Assembly (NCBI GenBank): GCA_905192745.1
Contig: CAJJLZ010000017.1
Coordinates: 1 to 57,691, forward strand
Length of the DNA stretch: 57,691 bases
DNA from: an uncultured Oscillospiraceae bacterium
Lineage (GTDB): Bacteria > Bacillota > Clostridia > Oscillospirales > Acutalibacteraceae
Direction: 5' to 3'
The notes beneath the pieces were generated by a model. That model was not told the DNA's origin, made no database searches, and worked only from the letters and a program-made list of their open reading frames with translations. Below are positions 1 to 8,469 of the stretch, one piece after another (position 1 is the first letter of the stretch; the number at the start of each line of letters is the position of its first letter). The position numbers and the translations under genes were made by a program.

Positions 1-75
1 GTTGGCGGCGCTACCGAGAAATGCTTTCGCATTTCTCCTAAACGACATTATACCACAGAAAGAACAGATTGCAAG
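1..75 (-). promoter_or_regulatory. Promoter plus structured 5' leader hairpin, copy 1
   Basis: Read on the minus strand this holds a -35 TTGCAA, a 16-base spacer and a -10 TATAAT, followed at once by a perfect 9-bp hairpin GAGAAATGC / GCATTTCTC (16-24 and 29-37) closed by a GAAA tetraloop, then GCGCCGCC. The block from TATAAT to GCGCCGCC is repeated almost base for base at 26824-26877, where the loop is GGGA, also a GNRA loop. The transcript would run off the left edge, so its gene is unseen. Promoter and hairpin are seen; RNA-level function is inferred. Confidence 0.65.
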
Positions 76-235
76 AGAGAATCGGCGTGCGGATGAAATT
101 TCAAGCCGCCGCTGGCTGTGGAGGGAAAATTTCGTCCAAAACCGGCCGATTTGAACGAGAATCAACCAAATGTCAGGGAATACAGGAAGGAGCAGGCCAG
201 CCAAAATCACTCCGAAAAAAGAGGACCCAACTCAC
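76..235. other. Intergenic, nothing recognised
   Basis: This stretch between the ftsZ terminator and the left-edge promoter carries only short open frames without convincing ribosome binding sites. No RNA gene or further repeat was recognised. Confidence 0.5.
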
Positions 236-268
236 AAAAAGGGCCGGAAGGAAATCTCTCCTTCCGGC
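236..268 (-). terminator. Rho-independent terminator after ftsZ
   Basis: On the minus strand a 10-bp stem GCCGGAAGGA / TCCTTCCGGC with a 6-base loop is followed by CCTTTTT. It lies about 80 bases beyond the ftsZ stop and would end the ftsQ-ftsZ transcript. Confidence 0.85.
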
Positions 269-347
269 TCTCGGCGTTCTATTCGAAAATGCGGCAGCTC
301 TCCGCCATTCCCCCATACGCCGGAAGTTCCGGCGCAACGGGTAACTC

Positions 348-1427
348 TTATTCCTTTTTCTTAAACAGCGCCATGATATCGGTGAAATCCTGATCCTCTG
401 TGGACTGCGCGGAGGAATAGTCCGTACCCGGCTTAACCGCCGCTCCCGTTTCCGGCGCCTTATAGGACCCGTCGGTGGCAAATCCGGTGGCAATCACCGT
501 CACGGAAATCTCGTCGTTCATATTTTCATCAAAGGCCGCGCCCCAGATAATCACCCCGTCGGGATGAGCGGCGCGGGAGATCATGGAGGAAGCCGTTTCC
601 ACGTCCTCGAGATCAACGTCCGGCGAAGCGGTGATATTGATAATTACGCCGCGCGCCCCGTCGATCGACGTTTCAAGCAGCGGGCTGGAAATCGCGGCCT
701 TGGCCGCCGCCTCCGCCTTTTCCTTCCCTTCGGCACGGCCCACGCCCATATGCGCATAGCCCGCGTCCTTCATTACCGTGGTCACGTCCGCAAAATCAAG
801 GTTGACCAGTCCGGGCACCTTGATAAGCTGGGAGATGCTCTGCACGCCCTGACGCAGGACGTCGTCCGCCACTTCAAATGCATTGGCCAGAGTAATGCGC
901 TGTTCGCTCACCATCTTCAGCCGTTCGTTGGGGATAACCACCAGAGAGTCCACATGCTCCCGCAGGGCAGCGATACCGTTTTCGGCCTGTTCCATCCGTT
1001 TACGGCCTTCGAACAGAAACGGCTTGGTCACGATTCCCACCGTGAGAATGCCGAGATCCCGGGCGATCTCCGCCACCACGGGAGCCGCGCCGGTGCCGGT
1101 GCCTCCGCCCATACCGGCGGTGATGAACACCATGTCGGTCCCCTTGAGGGCCGCCATAATTTCATCGCGGCTTTCCTCGGCGGCGCGCTGGCCCTTTTCG
1201 GGGTTCGCGCCGGCGCCGGTTCCGCGGGTCAGCTTTTCACCGATCTGGATTTTCTGAGTGGCCTGAGAAAGAGCCAGCGCCTGCCGATCGGTATTGATCG
1301 TCACAAACTCCACGCCCTGCACCCCGGCACGCACCATACGGTTAACCGCATTTCCGCCGCCGCCGCCGATGCCGACCACCTTTATCTGAACGCCATCCAT
1401 GAAATCGTTGTCAAATTCGAAACCCAT
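348..1427 (-). CDS. ftsZ: Cell division protein FtsZ
   Basis: Tubulin-like GTPase that polymerises into the cytoplasmic Z ring and recruits the divisome. The glycine-rich GTP-binding signature GMGGGTGTG lies at residues 105-113 and the N-terminal GGGGGNAVNRM at about 21-31; the T7-loop region also looks normal. The start chosen (359 aa) follows a strong site, GGGAGGAAGTTAC, just before the ATG; the open frame continues upstream but without a good site. The C-terminal tail is short and ends DIMALFKKKE, in the place where most FtsZ proteins carry the conserved FtsA/SepF/ZapA-binding tail, so the partner contact may be divergent. It lies downstream of ftsQ, the usual order, with a 183-base gap, and is followed by a terminator. 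Confidence 0.98.
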   Translation of the reverse strand: MGFEFDNDFMDGVQIKVVGIGGGGGNAVNRMVRAGVQGVEFVTINTDRQALALSQATQKIQIGEKLTRGTGAGANPEKGQRAAEESRDEIMAALKGTDMVFITAGMGGGTGTGAAPVVAEIARDLGILTVGIVTKPFLFEGRKRMEQAENGIAALREHVDSLVVIPNERLKMVSEQRITLANAFEVADDVLRQGVQSISQLIKVPGLVNLDFADVTTVMKDAGYAHMGVGRAEGKEKAEAAAKAAISSPLLETSIDGARGVIINITASPDVDLEDVETASSMISRAAHPDGVIIWGAAFDENMNDEISVTVIATGFATDGSYKAPETGAAVKPGTDYSSAQSTEDQDFTDIMALFKKKE

Positions 1428-1610
1428 GTAACTTCCTCCCAGCTTTATTTTCCTGAAAAACTGAAATTCCCAAAAGCCATGAAGCCGGCCAGAGCGGCTG
1501 TACGGCCACATTCTCATTGTATTCTTATTGTTTATCTTACCATGGTCTCCGGGCAAATTCAACCGTTCCCGTAAAAATACTCCATGGAAAAATACCGGAA
1601 ACACCGAATA

Positions 1611-2585
1611 TCACGCTGCGGGAGAAACCGTTGTAGCCACCGGGTCCGCCGAGGTCCCCGCCGTCGCGCTTCCGCCGGTGGTTGTGGTGGTCGGCAGCAG
1701 GTTCTCCGGCGTGAACACTGCCTGATATTGATCGGAGTCGGTACCGGAATAGGAGCTGACGTTAATCACACCCCGCACCGTATCCCCGTGCTTTTCCAGC
1801 ACCAGAGAAATAACCTTTGACGCCAGCACCTCGATCTTATGGTCAAGGTTGATATCGTTTCCCAAAGCGAGAACGATCTGGTCCCGCCAGTTCAGCCGAA
1901 TGTCGGTATCGTCCCGCAGGTCGATCTCCCGGACATCGGTGAGTGAATGCGCGGAAAACGCAGTAAACAGCGCCTGCAGAGCGTCCATGTTCTCGTCCGA
2001 CAGTAACCGGTTGCCCACTGCGGCGTCGTCCAGCAGTCCGCAGCGTACCTTCACATACTCGGACAGCCGCTCGCTGCCGGCCGGAAGCGCTTCCAGTCCC
2101 TTCCCGTTCGCGCCGAGGATAATCCAGCCGTCTTCCTTTGCGACCGCCGCGACCGGCTCAGCCTCCTCGATCGTTATTTTCAGGGTTGTCAGGGTGGGAC
2201 TGTCCACCGTCACCTGCTCCACATAGGGAAATGCCTGCAGAATCTTTTCGGCCGCCTGCCGCTTTTTGACGGAAAAAATACTCTGGCCGACATACAGCCC
2301 GCTGGCCTCAACGATTTCCTCGGCGGTGTAGTGAGTGCTGCCCTCCACATCGATCGCTTTCACGCCAAAAGCCGCCTGTGTATTTTCTTCCCCCGGCGGT
2401 GCCTTGACGCCGGGACGAAGCAGCACCAGAACCCCGGCGATGATGCCGCCGATCAACAGCAGCAGAATCAACACCAGAACCGCTACCCGAAACGGCTTCA
2501 GCCGGCGCTTCTTTTTCTTTTTCGGCGGCTGTTTTTCCACCGCCGGTTTCTTTCTGGTTCGCCCGTCCGTGCTGTTTTTGGACAT
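1611..2585 (-). CDS. ftsQ: Cell division protein FtsQ/DivIB
   Basis: Bitopic divisome protein that links with FtsL/DivIC and FtsB at the septum. The 324-residue product has a lysine-rich cytoplasmic head (residues 1-31), one membrane segment (about 33-56), a POTRA domain (about 72-142) and a beta-rich outer domain, then a Thr/Ala-rich tail. This order is the FtsQ/DivIB layout. It precedes ftsZ on the same strand. Sequence identity among DivIB proteins is low, so the call rests on architecture, the POTRA region and the neighbouring ftsZ. Confidence 0.92.
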   Translation of the reverse strand: MSKNSTDGRTRKKPAVEKQPPKKKKKRRLKPFRVAVLVLILLLLIGGIIAGVLVLLRPGVKAPPGEENTQAAFGVKAIDVEGSTHYTAEEIVEASGLYVGQSIFSVKKRQAAEKILQAFPYVEQVTVDSPTLTTLKITIEEAEPVAAVAKEDGWIILGANGKGLEALPAGSERLSEYVKVRCGLLDDAAVGNRLLSDENMDALQALFTAFSAHSLTDVREIDLRDDTDIRLNWRDQIVLALGNDINLDHKIEVLASKVISLVLEKHGDTVRGVINVSSYSGTDSDQYQAVFTPENLLPTTTTTGGSATAGTSADPVATTVSPAA

Positions 2586-2910
2586 CCCGTATCGCCCGCC
2601 CCTGTTCGTTCTGTTTTCGGCCTGTTCCCGTCCTGTTCCGACTGATCCGGACCCATCCGGCGGAATCGGCGGCTTCCCGACGTTCTTTCCCGCGGGATAC
2701 CGCCTCCGCCCGTGCGGGTCCTTTCTCCATCGCCTTCACTGCTTCCGGTCTGTCAAAAGAAACCCCCGCGGAGTATATACTGTTAATCATAGCAAACCGC
2801 CGGCGAAAAGAAAAGGGAAACCCGCCGAATTCCGGCCGTATCCGGACGAAATTAAGAACGAATTAAGAAACATTTTCCCGAATCCCTTTGCTTTCCGCTT
2901 TTTCGGCCGT
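2586..2910. other. Intergenic region upstream of ftsQ
   Basis: This 325-base gap contains an extended -10 element on the minus strand (TGCTATGAT, 2786-2794) that could start the ftsQ-ftsZ transcript. A minus-strand open frame beginning at 2790 overlaps ftsQ in another frame; it has no ribosome binding site and no recognisable family, so it is not called. Confidence 0.45.
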
Positions 2911-3210
2911 TCAATGTTCCACCCCTCCCTTCGTCCGCCGATATTCTTTCAGGAGGGTCTGCGCCGTGCTCGCTTCCAATTGATCGTCCAGGGTCATCCG
3001 GCGCAGCAGGGACACAAAGGGGTCGGCCTCCCGTTCCTCGTTCACCCGAATCTTCTGGATCAATCGGTCAAGGCGCAGACGGATGGTGGGATAGGTAACG
3101 CCGTAAATCGACGCCAGTTCTTTCAGAGAACCGGAGGATAACAGAAAATGCCGGATAAAGGTGAAATCCTCCTCCGTCAGTCCCTGCATCCAATCAGGAA
3201 CCTCTGCCAC
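2911..3210 (-). CDS. DUF2089 family DNA-binding-like protein
   Basis: A 99-residue protein whose core, SGSLKELASIYGVTYPT followed by IRLRLDRLI (about residues 26-51), is typical of DUF2089 and has the look of a helix-turn-helix: a self-contained regulator is likely, target unknown. The start is GTG at 3210, preceded by GGGGAGGGGAGGG; an ATG five bases upstream is out of frame. It sits alone between ftsQ and murA and has its own consensus promoter (3312-3340) in an unusually AT-rich spacer. Family assignment is by motif recognition; function is unknown. Confidence 0.8.
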   Translation of the reverse strand: MAEVPDWMQGLTEEDFTFIRHFLLSSGSLKELASIYGVTYPTIRLRLDRLIQKIRVNEEREADPFVSLLRRMTLDDQLEASTAQTLLKEYRRTKGGVEH

Positions 3211-3311
3211 CGCATTCCCTCCCCTCCCCGAATTGAAGATTCGTCCGGAGCAAAGATTCGTCCGGAATATGGATTCACGCGAATCTCAAGCGGAAAGATC
3301 CGTGTGTTTTT

Positions 3312-3340
3312 ATTATATTTTTTAACTTTATAAAAGTCAA
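3312..3340 (-). promoter_or_regulatory. Sigma-A promoter for the DUF2089 gene
   Basis: On the minus strand TTGACT, a 17-base spacer and TATAAT. It lies about 100 bases ahead of the GTG start, inside an island (about 3300-3400) that is nearly all A and T while both flanks are GC-rich. Confidence 0.8.
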
Positions 3341-3414
3341 TATTTATTTTAATTTTATTTTTAATAAATTATTTTTTAATAAAAATAAGAAGTTCTTTCT
3401 TTGATTCCTGCGAT

Positions 3415-4704
3415 TTACATATTCTCTTCCCCTCTTCCGCCGCCCTGCTTCCGCTCAACAGCCGCTCCCACGCCCCGCAGGGCGTCCTCCAGACGTTCAT
3501 ATCCCCGATCCAGATGATGGATCGCCCGCAGAGTAGTGGAACCCTCGGCAGCCAGACCGGCGATCACCAGCGCCGCTCCGCCCCGCAGGTCGGTGCATTC
3601 GACTTCCGCGCCGGACAGGGCGGACACGCCTTCCACCACGGCGACTCGCCCCTCCACCTTGATATTCGCACCCAGCCGGATCAGTTCTCCCGCGTGTTTA
3701 TACCGGTTTTCAAAAATGTTTTCCACAAAAACGCTGGTACCCTCAGCCACGCAGGCCATCGCCATCAACGGGGCCTGGGCGTCGGTTGGAAAGCCGGGAT
3801 ACGGCATGGTTCGTATCAGCCGTATCCTCCGCAGACGTTCCGGGGCCTGCAGGGTCAGCGTCCCTGTCCCGTGGGATAAAGTACAGCCCGCCTCTTCAAA
3901 GGCCGGCAGGACGGTGGCAATGTGGCACGGCTCCGCTCCCCGCAGTATCAGCCGTCCGCCCGTTACCGCTCCGGCGGCAAGATAGGTCACGGTTTCAATC
4001 CGGTCGGGCATGACGCGGTGCGCACAGCCGCTCAGGTTTTCCACCCCTTCAATCCGGATTTCCCCTTCCCCCGCGCCATGGATTCTAGCCCCACAGTGGG
4101 TAAGGTACGCGCACAGGTCCACAATCTCCGGTTCCCGCGCCGCATTCAGGATCACAGTCCGTCCCTCCGCGGTCACGGCGGCAAGCAGAATATTTTCGGT
4201 CGCCCCCACGCTGGGAAAATCCAGCGCAATGACCGCCCCTTTCAGCCGTCCCGCCGTACGGCATTCCAGCCGTCCCCGCTCCTCCGTAATCTCCACTCCC
4301 AGCTGACGCAGCGCGGCGAGATGCAGATCGATCGGCCGCGCTCCCAGCTCGCAGCCGCCGGGAAAGGACATATGCGCTTCTCTCGTCCGGGCAACCAGAG
4401 CGCCAAGAAAAACGATGGAGGAACGCATCTCCCTCATTAGGGTGTCGGGGATATCGCTTCGGCACAGGCCGGTAGAATCCACCGTGACCACGCCCTGAGA
4501 ACGCTCCACTACACAGCCGAGACGGCGGAGTATTTCCACCGAAGCCGCCACATCGGACAGCTGGGGACAATTGCTGATCTCGCTTGTTCCTCTGGCCAGA
4601 AGGGTAGCCGCCAGCACCGGGAGGGCGCTGTTTTTTGCGCCGTGAACAGCGATTTCGCCCTCCAGCCGCCTCCCTCCTTCGATAATCAGTTTCGCCATAT
4701 CCAT
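3415..4704 (-). CDS. murA: UDP-N-acetylglucosamine 1-carboxyvinyltransferase MurA
   Basis: First committed cytoplasmic step of peptidoglycan synthesis: transfers enolpyruvate from PEP to UDP-GlcNAc. The 429-residue product has the N-terminal KNSALP substrate motif (about residues 24-29) and the catalytic-loop cysteine in SFPGGCELGARP (Cys118), the residue targeted by fosfomycin, so it is predicted sensitive at that position. The start at 4704 is placed eight bases after GGAG; ATG at 4698 and 4710 are alternatives, and a long in-frame upstream extension has no support. A terminator-like hairpin lies about 240 bases upstream on the same strand. Clostridia often have two MurA paralogs; which this is cannot be told here. 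Confidence 0.95.
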   Translation of the reverse strand: MDMAKLIIEGGRRLEGEIAVHGAKNSALPVLAATLLARGTSEISNCPQLSDVAASVEILRRLGCVVERSQGVVTVDSTGLCRSDIPDTLMREMRSSIVFLGALVARTREAHMSFPGGCELGARPIDLHLAALRQLGVEITEERGRLECRTAGRLKGAVIALDFPSVGATENILLAAVTAEGRTVILNAAREPEIVDLCAYLTHCGARIHGAGEGEIRIEGVENLSGCAHRVMPDRIETVTYLAAGAVTGGRLILRGAEPCHIATVLPAFEEAGCTLSHGTGTLTLQAPERLRRIRLIRTMPYPGFPTDAQAPLMAMACVAEGTSVFVENIFENRYKHAGELIRLGANIKVEGRVAVVEGVSALSGAEVECTDLRGGAALVIAGLAAEGSTTLRAIHHLDRGYERLEDALRGVGAAVERKQGGGRGEENM

Positions 4705-4941
4705 CCCCATTTCTCCGCAGAGCATAAGCTGGGTTCCACCGGAAAACAGTTCTCTGCGGCAAACCGTTTTCACCCCGCGATCAGCATCCGGCCCGTCGGG
4801 AAAAGACTCCTTACGGAAAAGTCTGTTTCCAGTTTCTCCGCCCCGTCTCCGGTCTGTTTCCTTAAGCGGCCGCCTGCAAGCCCATCCTATGCCGCCGGGA
4901 ACGAAGTGGTGAAAATCCGCTGAAAACAGCCGGTTTTTCAA

Positions 4942-4974
4942 TAAAAAATCCCCCTGTACTCAAAACAGGGGGAT
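4942..4974 (-). terminator. Terminator-like hairpin upstream of murA
   Basis: On the minus strand a 10-bp stem ATCCCCCTGT / ACAGGGGGAT with a 7-base loop is followed by TTTTTA. No minus-strand gene precedes it, so it either ends an unseen short transcript or acts as an attenuator in a long murA leader. Confidence 0.7.
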
Positions 4975-5008
4975 AGAGAACACCATCCGTTTTTCCAGCT
5001 ATTGCGTG

Positions 5009-5038
5009 TTGTCGAGGTAGCGCCGGATCCTTTATACT
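5009..5038 (+). promoter_or_regulatory. Promoter for the GH18 gene
   Basis: TTGTCG, an 18-base spacer and TATACT, about 60 bases ahead of the chitinase-like gene start. Confidence 0.65.
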
Positions 5039-5098
5039 GCTAGAGAACGCTTCTGCGTCCGTTTAGGACGGTATTTTACAGGAAAGGAGATTCTTCCC

Positions 5099-6514
5099 AT
5101 GACACAACGCGCCGTTCGGCTGACCAGACTGGCCGGTCTCGCCGTCCTTTTATGCCTTGCCGTCGGTATGAAAACTTTTTCTCCCCCAATAGGGGAAACC
5201 GGCTCTCTTTCTTCTTCATCCTCCGGGTCCGCCCCCTCGGATTTGTCCGCTGGCACAGAAGGGGGGAACTCCTCTGCTTCCCCCTCTTCCCCCTCTTCCG
5301 CCGGAAGCGAAGGAAACGTCTCCTCCTCCACCAGCGCTTCCAACGGAACCACCGAAACTCTCCCGCCGGCTTCTTCCGGCTCTTCGTCGGCCTCTGCGGG
5401 CAGACAGACGGGAACCACCTCCCCCTCTTCCACCTCTCCGGCAACCGTTCCATCCGGGAAAATCCTCACGGGATACTATACCGGCTGGTCATCGTACAAA
5501 GGCTACACTCCAGAAAAAATCCCGGTCGGTCAGTTGACATATCTGAACTATGCGTTTGCGAAAATTGATTCCTCGACCGGCCGTATTGCTCTGGCCGACC
5601 CGGCCAACGACCGCAGAAACTTTGCGGGCATCCGGTCGCTGAAAAAGAAAAACAGTCGGCTCAAAACCCTGATTTCGATTGGGGGATGGGATTATTCCAC
5701 CTATTTCTCAGATATCGCCTCAACAGATGCGCGAAGGGAAACCTTCGCCCAGAGCTGTCTGGATTTCATTCTGGAACACGGCTTCGATGGGATAGACCTG
5801 GATTGGGAATACCCGGTCTCCGGGGGATTGGCAGGCAACACCAACCGGCCGCAGGATAAGCGAAATTTCACCCTGCTGCTGGAAACCATCCGGAAAAAGC
5901 TGAACGAACAGGAAAAAAAGGACGGACGGCGGTATTTTCTGACGATCGCCGGCGCCGCCAACACCAGCTACCTGTCGAAAATCGAACCGGTCGCCGTCGC
6001 TAATCTGGTGGATTACCTATTTGTCATGGCCTATGACATACATGGCCCCTGGGACAGCTACGCCGATTTCAACGCTCCGCTGTATCCGTCCGGAGAGAAT
6101 TCTCCGCAATATCAAAACAGCGTATACGACGGCATTGCCGCGTATCGGAACAGCGGCGTTCCCGCCGACAAGCTCGTCCTTGGGATGCCTTTTTACGGGT
6201 ACATTTATCAGGGGGTGACTCATCAGAACAACGGGCTGTACAGCCGGTTTTCCTCCGCCAAATCCGCCGGTTACGACGCGATTTGCGGCGCCTATCTGAA
6301 CAACAGCGCTTATCAGCAATTCCGTTTTGCCGCCGCGCAGGTGCCGTATCTTTATGGGGAGAGTACCTTCATCACCTATGAGGATGCTCAATCCATCGCC
6401 GCCAAAACAGCTCTGGCCAATACGCAGGGGCTGGCCGGCGTCGGCATCTGGGAGCTGTCGTATGATTCGGAGGGTGTGCTTTTAAAAAGCGCCTTCAGCC
6501 GACTCCGCAACTAA
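5099..6514 (+). CDS. Secreted glycoside hydrolase family 18 (chitinase-like)
   Basis: A 471-residue exported enzyme predicted to cleave beta-1,4-N-acetylglucosamine polymers with retention of configuration. Residues about 1-23 form a signal peptide (RAVRLTRLAGLAVLLCLAV), about 35-118 a serine-rich low-complexity linker, and about 122-470 the TIM barrel. Hallmarks are SIGGW and the catalytic DGIDLDWE motif (Asp230 to Glu237), with Glu237 the acid/base, plus MAYD later. Chitin in the environment, or cortex and wall glycans, are possible substrates; no LysM or chitin-binding module is present. It has its own promoter and is convergent with the MATE gene. Ribosome site AAAGGAG lies before the ATG. 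Confidence 0.93.
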   Translation: MTQRAVRLTRLAGLAVLLCLAVGMKTFSPPIGETGSLSSSSSGSAPSDLSAGTEGGNSSASPSSPSSAGSEGNVSSSTSASNGTTETLPPASSGSSSASAGRQTGTTSPSSTSPATVPSGKILTGYYTGWSSYKGYTPEKIPVGQLTYLNYAFAKIDSSTGRIALADPANDRRNFAGIRSLKKKNSRLKTLISIGGWDYSTYFSDIASTDARRETFAQSCLDFILEHGFDGIDLDWEYPVSGGLAGNTNRPQDKRNFTLLLETIRKKLNEQEKKDGRRYFLTIAGAANTSYLSKIEPVAVANLVDYLFVMAYDIHGPWDSYADFNAPLYPSGENSPQYQNSVYDGIAAYRNSGVPADKLVLGMPFYGYIYQGVTHQNNGLYSRFSSAKSAGYDAICGAYLNNSAYQQFRFAAAQVPYLYGESTFITYEDAQSIAAKTALANTQGLAGVGIWELSYDSEGVLLKSAFSRLRN

Positions 6515-6614
6515 CGAAACGGCAGTAACTTCGACGGCTTCCGCAGCAGGAAAGCAGCGTTCTCCGCCGTGCTTTTCCCTTGCGGAGCCATCCTTATTCC
6601 GCCTCTCCGGCGAA

Positions 6615-8015
6615 TTATGATCTCTGTTTTTCCCCCGGCAGACGGTACCGTTTCCAACGGCCGGTTGCAAGGTAGACCAGCCCGATCGCCAGAGAACCGA
6701 CCGACGCAATCGGCGCGGCCAGACCTACGCCTGCAAGGCCCCATCCCGCCGCAACTCCCAACAACCAGGCGGAAGGAACACGGAGCAGCAGGGAACTGAC
6801 CATTCCGTTGAACAGGGAAAAGACTGTCTGTCCCGCGCCGATAGCCAGTCCATTGATGCAGAACATCACCGAAGTAATCAGATAATCCAGACTGATACAG
6901 CGCAGATATACGGCTCCCTCGCTCACACAGCGGACAAACAGCTCTTCCGACAGGCCGCTGTTCGCCTGCGAACCAAGGAAAAGCAGCAGAATCGGCTCGG
7001 TACAGAGGTTGACCACCGCGAACACCAGCGCGGATACGGTAAACGCCATTCCCATGGCGACCAGCATGGTTTTCTTCGCCCGCTCCGGCTTCCCGGCGCC
7101 GAGGTTTTGCCCCGCCATGGAGGACACCGACGCCTGCATAGCCATAGAAGGCAGGATGGCGATGGAGTTCACCTTTCCGGCGATACTCAGCGCCGTGGTG
7201 CCCACGATTCCGGCGATACCGGCCGCTACGCTGGTCAGCCACATGAAGGAGAAGCTTACCAGCGTCCCCTGCAGCGAGGAGGGCAGTCCGATTTTCATCA
7301 GCTGCCTGGCCTTCTCTCCCCGAATGCGGAAACTGCGCGGATGAAAATCAAAAATAAAATCCCGGCGGCGAAGGAAAACGATCGAGAGAATAAAGCTCAG
7401 CGCCTGCGCCGCGATGGTCGCCCATGCCGCCCCGGCCGCCCCCATATGCAGCGGGCCGACCAGAATCAGATCCAGAATCACATTGGCAACAGCGGCAATC
7501 AGGACGAAAATCAGCGGGTGGCGGGAATCCCCCATTCCACGCAGAACGGCGGCCACCGCGTTGTAACCGAACACGAATACCGTGCCGCCCATACAGATAT
7601 TCAGGTAGGCCAGCCCTTCCCGGAAGGATTCCTCCGGCATCCCCATCGCCCGCAGAATGGTTCCGTTGAGAAGCAGCATCACCACCGTCATCACCGCCGC
7701 CGCGATGGCGTACAGGGAAAACATGGTGCCGATGGTCTCCTTCACATCCTCCTGCCGCTTTGCCCCGATAAACTGGGCGATCATTACCGTGCCGCCGACC
7801 GCGAGGCCGCTTATCAGGTTGATAACCAGGATGGTCACCTGTCCGCCCACCCCCACCGCAGAGGTGCCGATTGGTCCGCTGAACTGGCCGACAATCAGCA
7901 TATCCGCCATGTTATACAGCGCCTGCAGCAGGTTGGAGGCTAAAAACGGCAGCGAAAACTTCAGCAGATGCCGGGTCACGCTGCCTTCCGTCAGGTCTTT
8001 CTGGAATTTGCTCAC
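6615..8015 (-). CDS. MATE family efflux transporter
   Basis: A 466-residue polytopic membrane protein of the MATE family (multi antimicrobial extrusion), which exports organic cations or other drugs in exchange for Na+ or H+. About twelve hydrophobic segments fall in two similar halves; the opening region SLPFLASNLLQALYNMADMLIVGQF and the GQN and QASVSSMAGQNLG-type segment in the second half are characteristic of bacterial DinF/NorM-like clostridial MATE proteins. The start is GTG at 8015, preceded by GGAAGGGG. It has a consensus promoter at 8107-8135 and is a single gene. Substrate cannot be predicted. Confidence 0.92.
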   Translation of the reverse strand: MSKFQKDLTEGSVTRHLLKFSLPFLASNLLQALYNMADMLIVGQFSGPIGTSAVGVGGQVTILVINLISGLAVGGTVMIAQFIGAKRQEDVKETIGTMFSLYAIAAAVMTVVMLLLNGTILRAMGMPEESFREGLAYLNICMGGTVFVFGYNAVAAVLRGMGDSRHPLIFVLIAAVANVILDLILVGPLHMGAAGAAWATIAAQALSFILSIVFLRRRDFIFDFHPRSFRIRGEKARQLMKIGLPSSLQGTLVSFSFMWLTSVAAGIAGIVGTTALSIAGKVNSIAILPSMAMQASVSSMAGQNLGAGKPERAKKTMLVAMGMAFTVSALVFAVVNLCTEPILLLFLGSQANSGLSEELFVRCVSEGAVYLRCISLDYLITSVMFCINGLAIGAGQTVFSLFNGMVSSLLLRVPSAWLLGVAAGWGLAGVGLAAPIASVGSLAIGLVYLATGRWKRYRLPGEKQRS

Positions 8016-8106
8016 GCTTGGAATTCCCCTTCCGCTTTTTCGTCGTCTGAACTCTTCCGTCCGCCGCTCCCCGCCTGTGGACGTCCTTTTTTACAGCAAT
8101 AGTAAA

Positions 8107-8135
8107 AGAATACGGCAGAGCTTTTCCCTTGTCAA
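8107..8135 (-). promoter_or_regulatory. Promoter for the MATE gene
   Basis: On the minus strand a perfect TTGACA, a 17-base spacer and TATTCT, about 90 bases before the GTG start. The remaining bases between here and 8335 show no gene or clear structure. Confidence 0.8.
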
Positions 8136-8335
8136 TCGCCCGGCCGAATTTTGTTGAAACGCTGTAACTCCCGGGAAGGCCGCCGAAAAATTATGGAAAA
8201 GTTCGCGGGAACCGGATGTCCTTTCTTTCCGGAGGGAGGAACGCGGCGGCTTCTCGACCGTCCCCTTCACAGCCCGCGGAGGGTTTCCGGCGGGCGCCGC
8301 AAAAAATGTTTCCTTTTGCCGCGCCCGTCAGGCCC

Positions 8336-8363
8336 TTGTATTTTCCAATAAGTCTGGTAAAAT
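8336..8363 (+). promoter_or_regulatory. Promoter for metG
   Basis: TTGTAT, a 16-base spacer and TAAAAT. The leader to metG is only about 100 bases and holds GC-rich inverted segments but none of the conserved T-box elements. Confidence 0.65.
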
Positions 8364-8469
8364 ATAAGAATATTGGCGGCTTGGCGGCCTTTTGCCCGAA
8401 AACCGCCATTTTTCAAAAAGGCCCTGCGCTCTTTGGGGTGCAAAGCCCGGAAAGGACTGGATTCTCAGC

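Noticed and set aside
2308..2790. Minus-strand open frame upstream of and across ftsQ
   Set aside because: No ribosome site, no family, overlaps ftsQ in a different frame.
8364..8469. Possible T-box leader of metG
   Set aside because: The leader is only about 100 bases and none of the conserved T-box bulge or antiterminator sequences is seen.
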